Below, one piece after another: positions 17,821 through 24,128 of a stretch of DNA of 33,571 nucleotides (positions within the stretch are counted from its first letter, which is position 1; the number at the start of each line of letters is the position of its first letter). The stretch is taken from positions 1-33,571 of the forward strand of contig CALWZW010000018.1 in assembly GCA_944386135.1 (NCBI GenBank). The letters are read 5' to 3'. The translations under genes and the position numbers were made by a program. The DNA comes from an uncultured Clostridia bacterium (GTDB lineage: Bacteria > Bacillota > Clostridia > TANB77 > CAG-508). The notes under the pieces were generated by a model. That model made no database searches, was not told where the DNA came from, and saw nothing but the letters and a program-made list of their open reading frames with translations.

Positions 17821-17885
17821 TAGCCTCGGTAGGACTTGAACCTACATATATCTAGAATTGTTTTACCACTTAAACTACGAAGCTA
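17821..17885 (-). tRNA. tRNA-like gene with shortened anticodon arm (Gly-like D arm), amino acid unassigned
   Basis: 65 nt. Acceptor TAGCTTC/GAGGCTA (an eighth G-C pair is possible) and a perfect T arm GTAGG-TTCAAGT-CCTAC. The D arm (GTTT-AAGTGGTA-AAAC) resembles those of glycine tRNAs. Only 14 nt lie between the D stem and the T stem, where a tRNA needs about 23, so a normal anticodon arm cannot form; the segment reads ATTCTAGATATAT. No CCA is encoded. It may be a decayed tRNA-Gly, a tRNA mimic or a module of a bigger RNA. Confidence 0.5.
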
Positions 17886-17887
17886 TA

Positions 17888-17920
17888 TTTTGAGGAATAT
17901 TACAATACTCCTCAAAATTA
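17888..17920. other. Perfect 10-bp hairpin between tRNA genes
   Basis: ATTTTGAGGA and TCCTCAAAAT flank a 12-base loop. There is no T run on either side, so it is more likely a processing stem or part of a structured RNA than a terminator. Confidence 0.5.
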
Positions 17921-17952
17921 AGCTAGTAATTACTTTGCTTAATATATTCTAC

Positions 17953-18026
17953 TGGTTGCAGTCGTCCGAGTCGAACGGCGTCTTCGGCTTAGGAGACCGA
18001 AATGCTACCATTGCACCACCACTGCT
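17953..18026 (-). tRNA. tRNA with anticodon CCU (reads AGG), structurally irregular
   Basis: About 74 nt. Anticodon loop CTCCTAA (CCU) sits in TCGGT/GCCGA, which resembles the TCGGG/CCCGA stem of bacterial initiator tRNA. The D stem is regular and loop T54-60 is TTCGACT. The 3' end is GCAACCA: aligned as in initiator tRNAs it gives an A1/A72 mismatch, an initiator hallmark; aligned as an elongator it leaves one extra A before CCA. The 11-24 pair is T-A as in elongators. The acceptor has one G-G mismatch and the T stem is weak or bulged. Under the standard code this would be tRNA-Arg; given sixteen AGG starts it could carry Met or fMet. Position 20 is T, not the A preferred in bacterial arginine tRNAs. 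Confidence 0.75.
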
Positions 18027-18199
18027 ATATTATTTATAGGCATAAAACAACAAACTAAGCCTATCCTTACTTGCCTCTTGCTTCGTATTGCTTTAGAACA
18101 CACACTAAACAATATATAGTAAGTAGTTTTTGTAGACAACAGTGTGTTTCAATATCTCTACACTTTAGTTGGTGTAAATTTTAAGGCTTTACAAACCTA
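18027..18199 (-). ncRNA. Structured non-coding region in tRNA cluster
   Basis: No ORF or tRNA. Several complementary arms are present (AACACAC with GTGTGTT, TACAC with GTGTA, and TAGGC with GCCTA). With 18275-18538 and the tRNA-Thr between, it forms a roughly 500-nt structured non-coding block like those of large phage RNAs (GOLLD/ROOL) that lie beside or enclose tRNAs. The class is not established by anything I can see. Confidence 0.4.
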
Positions 18200-18274
18200 T
18201 GGAGCTTCCTGTAAGACTCGAACTTACTTTGGTAGTTTACAAGACTACTATTTTACCAGTTAAACTAAAGAAGC
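18200..18274 (-). tRNA. tRNA-Thr (UGU)
   Basis: 75 nt. Acceptor GCTTCTT/AGGAAGC, discriminator T and CCA. Anticodon loop CTTGTAA (UGU) in GTAGT/ACTAC; T arm GTAAG-TTCGAGT-CTTAC. It is isolated between structured non-coding blocks. Confidence 0.94.
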
Positions 18275-18538
18275 ATATAAAAGGCTGTCGCGTACGACGC
18301 CCCATATCCTCTATACTCTTATAGTATAGGGAAAATCTGCAAGAGATGCACTATCATAAACTAGTATATATGGTCTTTCAACAGCTTTCGCTTTTCGACC
18401 ACTTATATAGACATCTCCAGAAACCTCTTCTACTACTTGGTAGATAGGTAATATATTTCACAGCCCTTTAACTATATTGGGTCGACACTTTGTCCTTATA
18501 GCTTGCAAACCCATAGTTAGTAACTGTTGAAATTTATT
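18275..18538 (-). ncRNA. Highly structured non-coding RNA candidate upstream of tRNA-Thr
   Basis: On the minus strand three domains fold locally. First, a long-stem domain: TAACTAT plus GGGT pairs with ACCC and ATAGTTA, capped by GACA-AAG-TGTC. Second, AGATG/CATCT encloses GGTC/GACC with an AGC-GAAA-GCT tetraloop. Third, CCTATACT/AGTATAGAGG and the very stable GGC-GTCG-TACG-CGAC-A-GCC. No frame is open for more than about 28 codons. It starts right at the stop of a small phage gene and ends at tRNA-Thr. The low-GC genome makes such GC-rich paired arms notable. Confidence 0.55.
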
Positions 18539-18703
18539 TTAATTATATCTACATTTTCCTTTATACCATGCTCCACATTGTTCTTTCTTACATTCTTCAT
18601 TTGTATATCTTTCATGTATAAGTGAGCCTACTTCTAGGTTGTCTTCGTTATAATATATTCCTGTATATCTTGTATAAGTTTTTCTTACATATGGGCAAAA
18701 CAT
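18539..18703 (-). CDS. Small Cys/Tyr-rich phage protein
   Basis: A 54-residue ORF, MFCPYVRKTYTRYTGIYYNE..., with cysteines at the start and in EECKKEQCGAWYKGKC at the end, suggesting a small metal-binding fold. The ATG at 18703 has GGAGG about 7 nt upstream. It leads into the structured RNA and tRNA cluster, so the same transcript may carry them. Function unknown. Confidence 0.75.
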   Translation of the reverse strand: MFCPYVRKTYTRYTGIYYNEDNLEVGSLIHERYTNEECKKEQCGAWYKGKCRYN

Positions 18704-18726
18704 CTTAGTCCTCCTTCTTTATTCTT

Positions 18727-18927
18727 TTATTTCAATATTGCAATCAAAGTGTTTACAATAATAGCTACAGCTAGTCCATGCCAAAATGTCCATACGAAGT
18801 TAATTCCAAATACCCATATAATAAATACTCCTATTCCCCAATAAATTAGTCCACTTAATGCAAATATACCTGCAATCAATGCTATAATTCCTAAAACTGC
18901 TGCTATAAACATTATTACTTTTTTCAT
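18727..18927 (-). CDS. Small two-helix membrane protein
   Basis: 66 residues, almost entirely hydrophobic: helices at about 4-26 and 30-62 with a WTFWHG motif in the second. Strong AGGAGG 7 nt before the ATG at 18927. Such small membrane proteins are frequent in phage early or middle operons and could act on the host membrane or exclude superinfection. No family recognised. Confidence 0.75.
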   Translation of the reverse strand: MKKVIMFIAAVLGIIALIAGIFALSGLIYWGIGVFIIWVFGINFVWTFWHGLAVAIIVNTLIAILK

Positions 18928-18938
18928 TTAATCTCCTC

Positions 18939-19088
18939 CTAACTATTTATAATTAATCTCGCCCTAGCTTGTGCTAATTTTCCTTCTACTGTATAGCCAT
19001 AAGAAGTCGTTTCGACTGTTACTAAACAATTATATTTTTCCATGAATTGTTCTATTTTTGTTCTTATTTCTTCAATTTCCTTTTCCAT
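18939..19088 (-). CDS. Small coiled-coil phage protein
   Basis: A 49-residue ORF, MEKEIEEIRTKIEQFMEKYN..., with AAGGAG about 7 nt upstream of the ATG at 19088. The N-terminal half is a charged helix, the C-terminal half a short strand pair ending ARLIINS. One in-frame AGG codon (after LAQA) is ambiguous between Arg and Met. It is between the membrane protein and the Rep-like gene in one operon. Confidence 0.7.
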   Translation of the reverse strand: MEKEIEEIRTKIEQFMEKYNCLVTVETTSYGYTVEGKLAQARARLIINS

Positions 19089-19091
19089 ATC

Positions 19092-19586
19092 TCACTCCTT
19101 TAAATCTTTCCACTTAGTTCCGTCAAAAACTTGTATTTTATAATTTTTGAACATCGTCCTTAATACTTTATTTATCCTATTTCCTTTACAAAACAACCAA
19201 GGATTTACAAAATATTGTATTGCATTGCTATTCTTGCCCTTGTAAATAATATCCTTTTCTATCAAACTATTGACTACTGACTGTAACTTTGCCCTACTTA
19301 TGCCCGTTATTTCAAGCAAACTTTCAAACTTCAATTCTCTCCCATTATCATACTTCAAGCAACAATCTTCATAGCCTATATAAGGAACAATTGAGAATAA
19401 AAACGCTTTTTCATATACGTCTAAATTTGACATATTCTTTCGTAATTCATCAATATTTCCTTTGTAAAAAGACTCCATTACTTTACTCCAATCTTGTGTT
19501 TGGTTTTTCTTTTGCTTTATTCTTTCATATGCTTCTAAAGATGCTTTCCTTAAAATTCTGTCCCCTTCATTAAGTTCTACTTGCCT
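19092..19586 (-). CDS. RepL-like winged-helix replication/regulatory protein, AGG start
   Basis: 164 residues from AGG 19586, 6 nt after AGGAGG: (M)QVELNEGDRILxKASLEAYER, where x is an internal AGG codon. The ATG at 19478 is an alternative with a weaker GGAG, but it would remove 36 residues of coherent sequence. The body has a winged-helix layout with ISRAKLQSVVNSLIEKDIIY and a C-terminal FVNPWLFCKGNRINK followed by MFKNY, a signature of Firmicute plasmid RepL-type and phage replication proteins. Two operator-like palindromes lie just upstream (19603-19651). It may initiate replication at the adjacent AT-rich region or regulate. Confidence 0.75.
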   Translation of the reverse strand, partial: RQVELNEGDRILRKASLEAYERIKQKKNQTQDWSKVMESFYKGNIDELRKNMSNLDVYEKAFLFSIVPYIGYEDCCLKYDNGRELKFESLLEITGISRAKLQSVVNSLIEKDIIYKGKNSNAIQYFVNPWLFCKGNRINKVLRTMFKNYKIQVFDGTKWKDLKE

Positions 19587-19602
19587 ATTTTTCCTCCTAG
19601 AG

Positions 19603-19651
19603 AGTTCACCACGTGAACTAAAAAACCCACTTTTAGTTCATACCGTGAACT
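19603..19651. promoter_or_regulatory. Two 17-bp operator-like palindromes upstream of the Rep gene
   Basis: Site A (19603-19619) is AGTTCAC-CAC-GTGAACT, a perfect 7-bp dyad. Site B (19635-19651) is AGTTCA-TACCG-TGAACT. Their centres are 32 bp apart, about three helical turns, so dimers would bind on the same face. They lie in the leader of the leftward Rep operon and are likely a repressor target. Confidence 0.7.
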
Positions 19652-19775
19652 TGTAAAAATCTCTTAAAACAATTCTCGCTCTAAGATAAAAGTGCCATTT
19701 TTTGACTTTCTATCCCTCTTATTCTTTAATTCTTAAAGAACGCTTTACTTTTGAGAAAAGTAAAATCAAAACTAT

Positions 19776-19829
19776 AAAACAAAAAGGAGCAACATTATAG
19801 ACGAACTTAATCATCTATAACATTGCTCC
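19776..19829 (-). terminator. Rho-independent terminator (minus strand)
   Basis: The arms GGAGCAA and TTGCTCC, with inner TATAGA/TCTATA, form a long stem, followed on the minus strand by TTTTTGTTTT. No gene lies upstream on that strand, so it implies a leftward non-coding transcript from the intergenic region 19830-20496. Confidence 0.7.
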
Positions 19830-20496
19830 TCCTGAGCCATAAACAAAACCAATAATAAACACTTTATCAATTATCAACGTTCATATTTTGTATAAGTTTA
19901 TCATATTTTTTAGCACTTGTCAATAGTAATTGCTAATTTTCTAAAAAATATCGGATATAACTTCATGCATTATACCATTATAATATATGAAAATTAAGTC
20001 CCTTTTTATAATTTCGGCAGATTTATGGGGGTAACTGCCACCCCCTATGCTTCGGTTTTTATAGGGGTTGGGTGGTATACTAATACAATAATCAATAGCC
20101 AAATGGCTTGATAGACCAAATACGAACATGTCAAGATAAGCTTATATCAAGCATTATAAAGAATATTAAATAAAAAGTAATGCAATAAATAATGCAATAT
20201 TAAAACAATAATTAATATATTTTAATTTATAAGTAAATATTTAATAGGGTTACTTTATTATTATTATTTATTTGTGTTTATTATAATAAGCAATATATAA
20301 CACTATTCTCATATACATTAGTGTATTATATCAACTACATTGTAATATATTATATTATTATTTATAAAAAAATACCATCAACGAAACGTAGTGTAGTTGA
20401 TAGCACGTAGTGCGGTCATATATTTATTTAATAATACATATTGTAATATATTCTACAATAATATATAATAATGTCATATAAAGGAAGTGATGACAA
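19830..20496. other. AT-rich intergenic region with GC-rich structured island, possible origin
   Basis: I see no credible gene here. Most of it is extreme A/T with short repeats. A GC-rich island (20027-20075) has two mutually exclusive stems: CCAC plus CCCCTAT with ATAGGGG plus GTGG, or GGGGGT with ACCCCC. A direct repeat ACGTAGTG occurs at 20386 and 20405 within an ATCAAC/GTTGAT dyad. Next to a RepL-like gene, this is the best origin candidate in the window. Confidence 0.45.
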
Positions 20497-20673
20497 ATGG
20501 CATTGATTAAGTGCTCAGAATGTGGAAAAGAAATGAGCGATAAAGCGACTACTTGTCCTCATTGTGGTGCAAGGCATGAAACAGGCAACGCAAAAGCTAT
20601 TCGTATTATTTTAGGAATAATAATATTAATAATAAGCTTATATTTTTTATTAAGCGGTATTAATGGAATGTAA
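20497..20673 (+). CDS. Zinc-ribbon membrane protein
   Basis: 58 residues. C-x2-C...C-x2-C ribbon (CSECGKEM and CPHCGA) in the first 30 residues, then one transmembrane helix (IRIILGIIILIISLYFLL). The ATG has AAGGAAG upstream. The architecture (zinc ribbon plus a helix) is common in small Firmicute membrane proteins. First gene of the plus-strand early region, ended by its own terminator. An AGG codon follows CGA in the ribbon. Confidence 0.8.
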   Translation: MALIKCSECGKEMSDKATTCPHCGARHETGNAKAIRIILGIIILIISLYFLLSGINGM

Positions 20674-20687
20674 AAATCCTACAAAGT

Positions 20688-20713
20688 AAAACCTTTTTAG
20701 GTTTTATTTTTTT
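20688..20713 (+). terminator. Rho-independent terminator
   Basis: AAAACCT-TTTT-AGGTTTT stem followed by a T run, 14 bases after the zinc-ribbon gene. Confidence 0.85.
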
Positions 20714-20734
20714 ATATTATTTTAATAAAAATCA

Positions 20735-20763
20735 TTGACAGTATACATATACTATGTTATAAT
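20735..20763 (+). promoter_or_regulatory. Sigma70-type promoter with palindromic spacer (copy 1)
   Basis: TTGACA (20735-20740) and TATAAT (20758-20763) are separated by 17 bp. The spacer holds AGTATA-CA-TATACT, a dyad that could be an operator. It drives the 57-residue basic protein gene. It is nearly identical to the promoter at 20986. Confidence 0.85.
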
Positions 20764-20792
20764 AAATACATAATCACAAAGGAGGTGATAAA

Positions 20793-20966
20793 ATGCCTTT
20801 AACACCAGCAGAAAAAAGAAGAAATAGACTGAAAACGCATAAGCAATATAATGCATATATTCCATTATTTGTGGCAAACCCTTTTGACGAAAAGCTACAA
20901 CGAAATAAGATAAATTTTACAGATTGGCTAAAAGAAAACATGGAAAAATATTTGAAAAAAAATTAG
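20793..20966 (+). CDS. Small basic protein, possible DNA-binding regulator
   Basis: 57 residues, MPLTPAEKRRNRLKTHKQYN..., with a strong AAGGAGGTGAT ribosome-binding site. Basic N-terminus and helical C-terminus (FTDWLKENMEKYLKK). Placed between twin promoters with palindromic spacers, it could be an autoregulator acting on both. No fold is certain. Confidence 0.7.
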   Translation: MPLTPAEKRRNRLKTHKQYNAYIPLFVANPFDEKLQRNKINFTDWLKENMEKYLKKN

Positions 20967-20985
20967 AAAATATTATAAAAAAGTA

Positions 20986-21014
20986 TTGACAGTATATATA
21001 TACTATGTTATAAT
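20986..21014 (+). promoter_or_regulatory. Sigma70-type promoter with palindromic spacer (copy 2)
   Basis: TTGACA (20986-20991), 17 bp, TATAAT (21009-21014). The spacer AGTATATATATACT is a perfect 14-bp palindrome, matching copy 1 at 20735. It drives the leader and early genes from 21200 on. Confidence 0.85.
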
Positions 21015-21029
21015 ATAATCATAGTAAGG

Positions 21030-21199
21030 AAATACTTTCCAAACTAAAAAAGATTGCTAGTTGCTGGAACAACTAACAATCAAACAGAGTTTAACAAAAT
21101 ATACTTACCACAGTATTTTAAATCAACTCTATTATTATTATAAAAAATAATTTTAGAAAAGTCAAGTATTTTGTTAGAACTCAGAAAGGAGGTAAAACA
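21030..21199 (+). other. Structured 5' leader of the early operon
   Basis: No ORF with a ribosome-binding site. A strong hairpin (GATTG-C-TAGTTG / CAACTA-A-CAATC) at about 21051-21080, then GAGTT and AACTC arms about 35 and 90 bases further on. It could be a regulatory leader or a small RNA made from promoter copy 2. Confidence 0.45.
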
Positions 21200-21361
21200 A
21201 TGGTACTTGATTTTATTTTTAGCCTAATTTGTATATTTGTTTATATATTATTTGCTTTCGTTTTAATGATAACAATTCAATTAATAAGCTATAAAATATT
21301 TAATTTTAATTTGTACAAATGGTTTAATAAAATTCTTACAATTGAACAAATAGCAAAATAA
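21200..21361 (+). CDS. Small membrane protein
   Basis: 53 residues beginning MVLDFIFSLICIFVYILFAF, one long hydrophobic helix followed by a polar amphipathic tail (YKWFNKILTIEQIAK). AAGGAGG lies 8 nt upstream of the ATG. Family unknown; a membrane-acting early phage peptide. Confidence 0.7.
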   Translation: MVLDFIFSLICIFVYILFAFVLMITIQLISYKIFNFNLYKWFNKILTIEQIAK

Positions 21362-21364
21362 AAA

Positions 21365-21382
21365 TGGGGGTTCACTCCCCCA
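21365..21382 (+). other. Short GC hairpin before the RadC-like gene
   Basis: TGGGGG-TTCACT-CCCCCA, the most GC-rich stem in the early region, with no T run. It may protect or attenuate the downstream mRNA. Confidence 0.5.
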
Positions 21383-21413
21383 GATTATAAAAAATATCTA
21401 AGGAGTGTTAAAA

Positions 21414-21851
21414 ATGAATATATATAAAAACAAATTAATTATGATTAAAGAAGAAAGTTACAAATATAATCAAAAATTAAGTTGCAGTACAAATACAATA
21501 AATTTTATAAAAACAATAATTAAATTACAAAATGAACCTGAAGAAGTTTTAATGCTGATTGGACTTGATTGTAAAAATAATATAATAGGTTTTTCAGAGG
21601 TTGGAAGAGGTACAATAGACACTATTGTAACAAGCCCAAGAGAAATATTTAAAAGAGCTTTAGCAATGAATTGTAGTAAAATTATATTAGCTCATAATCA
21701 CCCTAGTGGAGACCCTACCCCATCAATGTGTGATTATCAAATGACAGAACAGATAAAAAAAATATCAAAAATATTAGATATTCAATTATTAGACCATATA
21801 GTAATTGGAGAAAAAGAAAATTATTCAATAATAACAAATAGAAAGGTTTAA
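21414..21851 (+). CDS. RadC/JAB-domain protein
   Basis: 145 residues; start at ATG 21414 (AAGGAG upstream) rather than 21405. The JAB/MPN metalloprotease-like motif is clear: HNHPSGDPTPSMCD (H-x-H-x8-D type, about residues 96-110), preceded by VTSPREIFKRAL and followed by LDHIVIG, all typical RadC signatures. It lacks the N-terminal helix-hairpin-helix of chromosomal RadC, as phage and plasmid versions do. Role unproven; often near replication genes. Confidence 0.88.
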   Translation: MNIYKNKLIMIKEESYKYNQKLSCSTNTINFIKTIIKLQNEPEEVLMLIGLDCKNNIIGFSEVGRGTIDTIVTSPREIFKRALAMNCSKIILAHNHPSGDPTPSMCDYQMTEQIKKISKILDIQLLDHIVIGEKENYSIITNRKV

Positions 21852-21863
21852 AGGGTGGTAAAA

Positions 21864-22268
21864 ATGAAAAATTTAAAAATAATAAAAATGGGTTGTAATT
21901 TTTGGAAAGATGATGAAACAGTAAAAGAAAGTGATTTTACAAATTACAGATACTATATACATAATATTCAATTAAAAGATGAAATAAAAGAAAAATACAA
22001 TATTAATAAAAGTTGGAAGTTAAGAACCATAGAGATTATGAGAAGCTATAAACAAGAAGTAAAGAAAAATAAGTTAATTGTTGATAAATGTGTTTTAGGA
22101 ATAAACATATACTTAGAAGATGAAAAAGGATATCAATATGGCAATATAAAATTTGAAAGAGACCTAAACAAAGACCATTTTAAATATACAAAAACAAATT
22201 TATTATACATAATCAACAAAATATCTAAAATACAGTATAACACTATAGAAGAATTAGAAAATAAATAA
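21864..22268 (+). CDS. Hypothetical early protein
   Basis: 134 residues from ATG 21864, 4-7 nt after AAAGGGTGG. Lys/Asn/Tyr-rich with alternating strands (NYRYYIHNIQLKDEI, CVLGINIYLEDEKGYQYG) and a C-terminal helix. No motif recognised. Part of the plus-strand operon after the RadC-like gene. Confidence 0.75.
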   Translation: MKNLKIIKMGCNFWKDDETVKESDFTNYRYYIHNIQLKDEIKEKYNINKSWKLRTIEIMRSYKQEVKKNKLIVDKCVLGINIYLEDEKGYQYGNIKFERDLNKDHFKYTKTNLLYIINKISKIQYNTIEELENK

Positions 22269-22300
22269 TTTTTTAGGAGGATAAAAAAGGAGGCTACACA

Positions 22301-22423
22301 ATGCAAGCAATATTGAATAATAAAAAATATGAATTATATGTAATAAGAGAAAATAGCAAAATAATTTTAAAAGGAATAGAAAAAAATAATAAAACAATAA
22401 TTTTAAATAAAAAGGAGATATAA
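22301..22423 (+). CDS. Small basic protein
   Basis: 40 residues, MQAILNNKKYELYVIRENSK..., with AAGGAGG 9 nt upstream of the ATG. The pattern of strands (KYELYVIRENSKIILKGIE) suggests a mini beta barrel. It precedes the next gene by 3 nt. Confidence 0.6.
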   Translation: MQAILNNKKYELYVIRENSKIILKGIEKNNKTIILNKKEI

Positions 22424-22426
22424 AAA

Positions 22427-22741
22427 ATGGAAATACCTAGAAAAAAAGAAGATATAAAAATTTTTATGGATAAGATGAAAAATAAATTAAAAAATAACAA
22501 TGGTGTCAATTTTGGATATTACGACGAAAACTTAAGCTATAACGGTTCAACAACATTTGGAATTGACCAAAAAGGTTGGTATATATTTAGCCACGGTACA
22601 AACTGGAGCGACCAAAGTAAAACATATCTAAGTGATACAGAGGCATTAAACTATTTAAAACAAAACCGTAAATTTATAAATAATTTTAATAAATATTTTT
22701 ATAAAACATTCGGACACAATAATGATATTGAAATCTATTAA
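22427..22741 (+). CDS. Hypothetical early protein
   Basis: 104 residues starting MEIPRKKEDIKIFMDKMKNK. AAGGAG lies about 9 nt upstream. The N-terminal helix is followed by a Gly/Tyr/Trp-rich region (FGIDQKGWYIFSHGTNWSDQ) and a C-terminal helix. No family recognised. Confidence 0.7.
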   Translation: MEIPRKKEDIKIFMDKMKNKLKNNNGVNFGYYDENLSYNGSTTFGIDQKGWYIFSHGTNWSDQSKTYLSDTEALNYLKQNRKFINNFNKYFYKTFGHNNDIEIY

Positions 22742-22758
22742 CAAATGGAGGAACAAAA

Positions 22759-22990
22759 ATGAATTATAAAAAAATAAAAACATGTTTAATAAACGCTATT
22801 AAAAGAATAAATAACAAGCGGTTGCAATGCCGCTTGGTCTTATATAAAAAACTATTGCGACAATAACAACTTAGAAACTCAAGAAAGAAAATATATATAC
22901 AAACAAATTGATAAATACTTAATAAAAAAAGATAAATTAGAACAAAAAATGCAAAATAAAAAAATAGATTTTACAATACATGTTGCATAA
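22759..22990 (+). CDS. Small helical protein needing +1 frameshift at CGGT (22819-22821)
   Basis: ATG 22759 follows GGAGG. The initial frame (MNYKKIKTCLINAIKRINNK) meets CGG at 22819-22821 and then becomes a basic tail ending at 22866. Taking CGGT as one unit gives K-G-CNAAWSYIKNYCDNN and a continuous helical protein to the TAA at 22990, 76 residues. The shifted half has no ATG until near its end, so it cannot be a separate gene. The 3n+1 length fits. Function unknown. Confidence 0.75.
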
Positions 22991-23025
22991 ATAAAACAAA
23001 TATAATAAAATGGAGGTATAAAAAA

Positions 23026-23605
23026 ATGGGATTAGTTGCGGAGGTACAAGACTTGAAAAGAGAATATAAACAAGCACAAGAAGAAACAAGAAAGGCAACC
23101 AAAAAAGCGGAAAAGCTAGAAAAGTTATTGCAAGAAAAGAAAGAGAAAGAACAATCACAAAAAGAATATGAAAGAGACTTGAAAAAAGCAGTTGAACAAG
23201 ATTTGATTAATACTTTTGAAAAATGCTTTGAACGTGAAGGACTACAAAAGCGGATATATTAATCTAAGTTTAGTTACTACTAGAAAAGAAATTATAGAAA
23301 ATGTCGCAGAAAGCACAATAGAACGTGATTATATTTACAACAACTACGAAAAAATACTAAATAAAGTAAAAAAAATATATGAAAACGACGAAAAGGCAAA
23401 AAATGCTTATTTGCAAATGCAAATGCAAGAACAAATAAACCAATATAAAGAACAACAAAAAAAAGAGCAAAAGAAAATAATAGTAAAAACATTATTAATA
23501 AATATTTTTAAAACAATATGCTCGCCAATCGGCTTAATACTATTTTTTCTAATATTGTTTATCTGGGGATATTTTGCCTTTGCTGTACCAGTTCTAAACG
23601 GATAA
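23026..23605 (+). CDS. Coiled-coil membrane-anchored protein needing +1 frameshift at CGGA (23251-23253)
   Basis: ATG 23026 follows GGAGG. Residues 1-75 are a Lys/Glu coiled coil (EVQDLKREYKQAQEE). At 23251-23253 the frame hits CGG three codons before a stop; reading CGGA as one step gives QK-G-YINLSLVTTRKE and continues to 23605, about 192 residues in all. The C-terminal part has more coiled coil and one transmembrane helix (IGLILFFLILFIWGYFAF). Span is 3n+1. Last gene of the early operon, with a terminator 3 nt later. Confidence 0.8.
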
Positions 23606-23607
23606 AA

Positions 23608-23632
23608 GGAGCTTGTAAGCTTCTTTTTTTTT
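23608..23632 (+). terminator. Rho-independent terminator of the early operon
   Basis: GGAGCTT-GT-AAGCTTC stem (one G-T pair) followed by nine T. Confidence 0.85.
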
Positions 23633-23898
23633 GCTTCAATAAAATTCCTAGTTTTATGTATGTGGTATCGTAATATATAATATAGTTTCTATTTAATAGA
23701 ACTAGCTTTTCTATAAAATAGAAAGCCAAAAAATTGATTTTAAGCCATTTTTTGTTTTAGATATATAGTTAATTGTCTCGTATATTTTATTCGCTTATAA
23801 CTAATTTTAGCAAATATTTTTCAATAAACTTATCTACATTTTAACAATAATTTTTTGTTTTTATTTTTTATTATTTAACATTTCCGTTTTACTTTTTT
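23633..23898. other. AT-rich intergenic region between convergent operons
   Basis: No supported gene. Two adjacent hairpins occur: AGTTTCTATT/AATAGAACT and GCTTTTCTAT/ATAGAAAGC (about 23684-23731). No tRNA or promoter recognised. Confidence 0.5.
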
Positions 23899-23973
23899 AC
23901 CGTTCCAAAATCTACCGTTCCAAAATTTCTGAAAAAAATTTTAAACCGTTCCAAATTTTGCCGTTCCAAAAAA
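23899..23973. repeat. Four direct copies of CCGTTCCAAA
   Basis: Copies start at about 23899, 23914, 23945 and 23960, giving spacings of 15, 31 and 15 bp. The first two share TACCGTTCCAAAA or nearly so. The same 13-mer on the minus strand (TTTTGGAACGGTA) occurs in the RNA ligase gene exactly at its CGG shift site (about 29038-29050), and TTGGAACG is also in the loop of the large Y-like RNA. Role unknown: protein binding sites or RNA target copies are both possible. Confidence 0.65.
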
Positions 23974-24003
23974 ATTGACTAGAGTTGTAATATGACTCTA
24001 GTC
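23967..24003 (-). terminator. Rho-independent terminator of the Ro/Y-RNA transcript
   Basis: GACTAGAGT and ACTCTAGTC form a perfect 9-bp stem with a 9-base loop; on the minus strand a T7 run follows. It closes the RNA-repair operon after the three Y-like RNAs. Confidence 0.85.
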
Positions 24004-24051
24004 TTGTTTTCTATCTTCTATTTTATCCATTTAAGGCGTCTTTTATTTTTC

Positions 24052-24108
24052 AAAGTACAAAATATTTTCATCAAAAATGGCTGATAAAATAATTGCTGTA
24101 TGTACTTT
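24052..24108 (-). ncRNA. Y-RNA-like element 3 (minimal)
   Basis: 57 nt closed by AAAGTACA/TGTACTTT, with ACAGCAAT just inside the 5' arm as in the other two elements. The interior is only a small hairpin (ATCA/TGAT), with no tRNA mimic. Evidence for its reality is the shared layout with different stem sequences. Confidence 0.65.
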
Positions 24109-24128
24109 TCATTATTATTATATTTAAC

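Noticed and set aside
17821..17885. Amber-suppressor tRNA (CTA in the short arm)
   Set aside because: The loop cannot form a proper anticodon stem, and I saw no gene needing TAG readthrough.
17821..17885. Selenocysteine tRNA because of the 8-bp acceptor
   Set aside because: No long variable arm and no extended D stem.
18275..18538. Protein-coding gene in the structured block
   Set aside because: The longest frames are about 18-28 codons and lack ribosome-binding sites.
19941..20129. 62-residue minus-strand ORF
   Set aside because: No ribosome-binding site, and its sequence is the translated GC-rich hairpin.
23899..23973. CRISPR array from the CCGTTCCAAA repeats
   Set aside because: Repeats are only about 10 bp, spacing is 15 or 31 bp, there are four copies and no cas genes.
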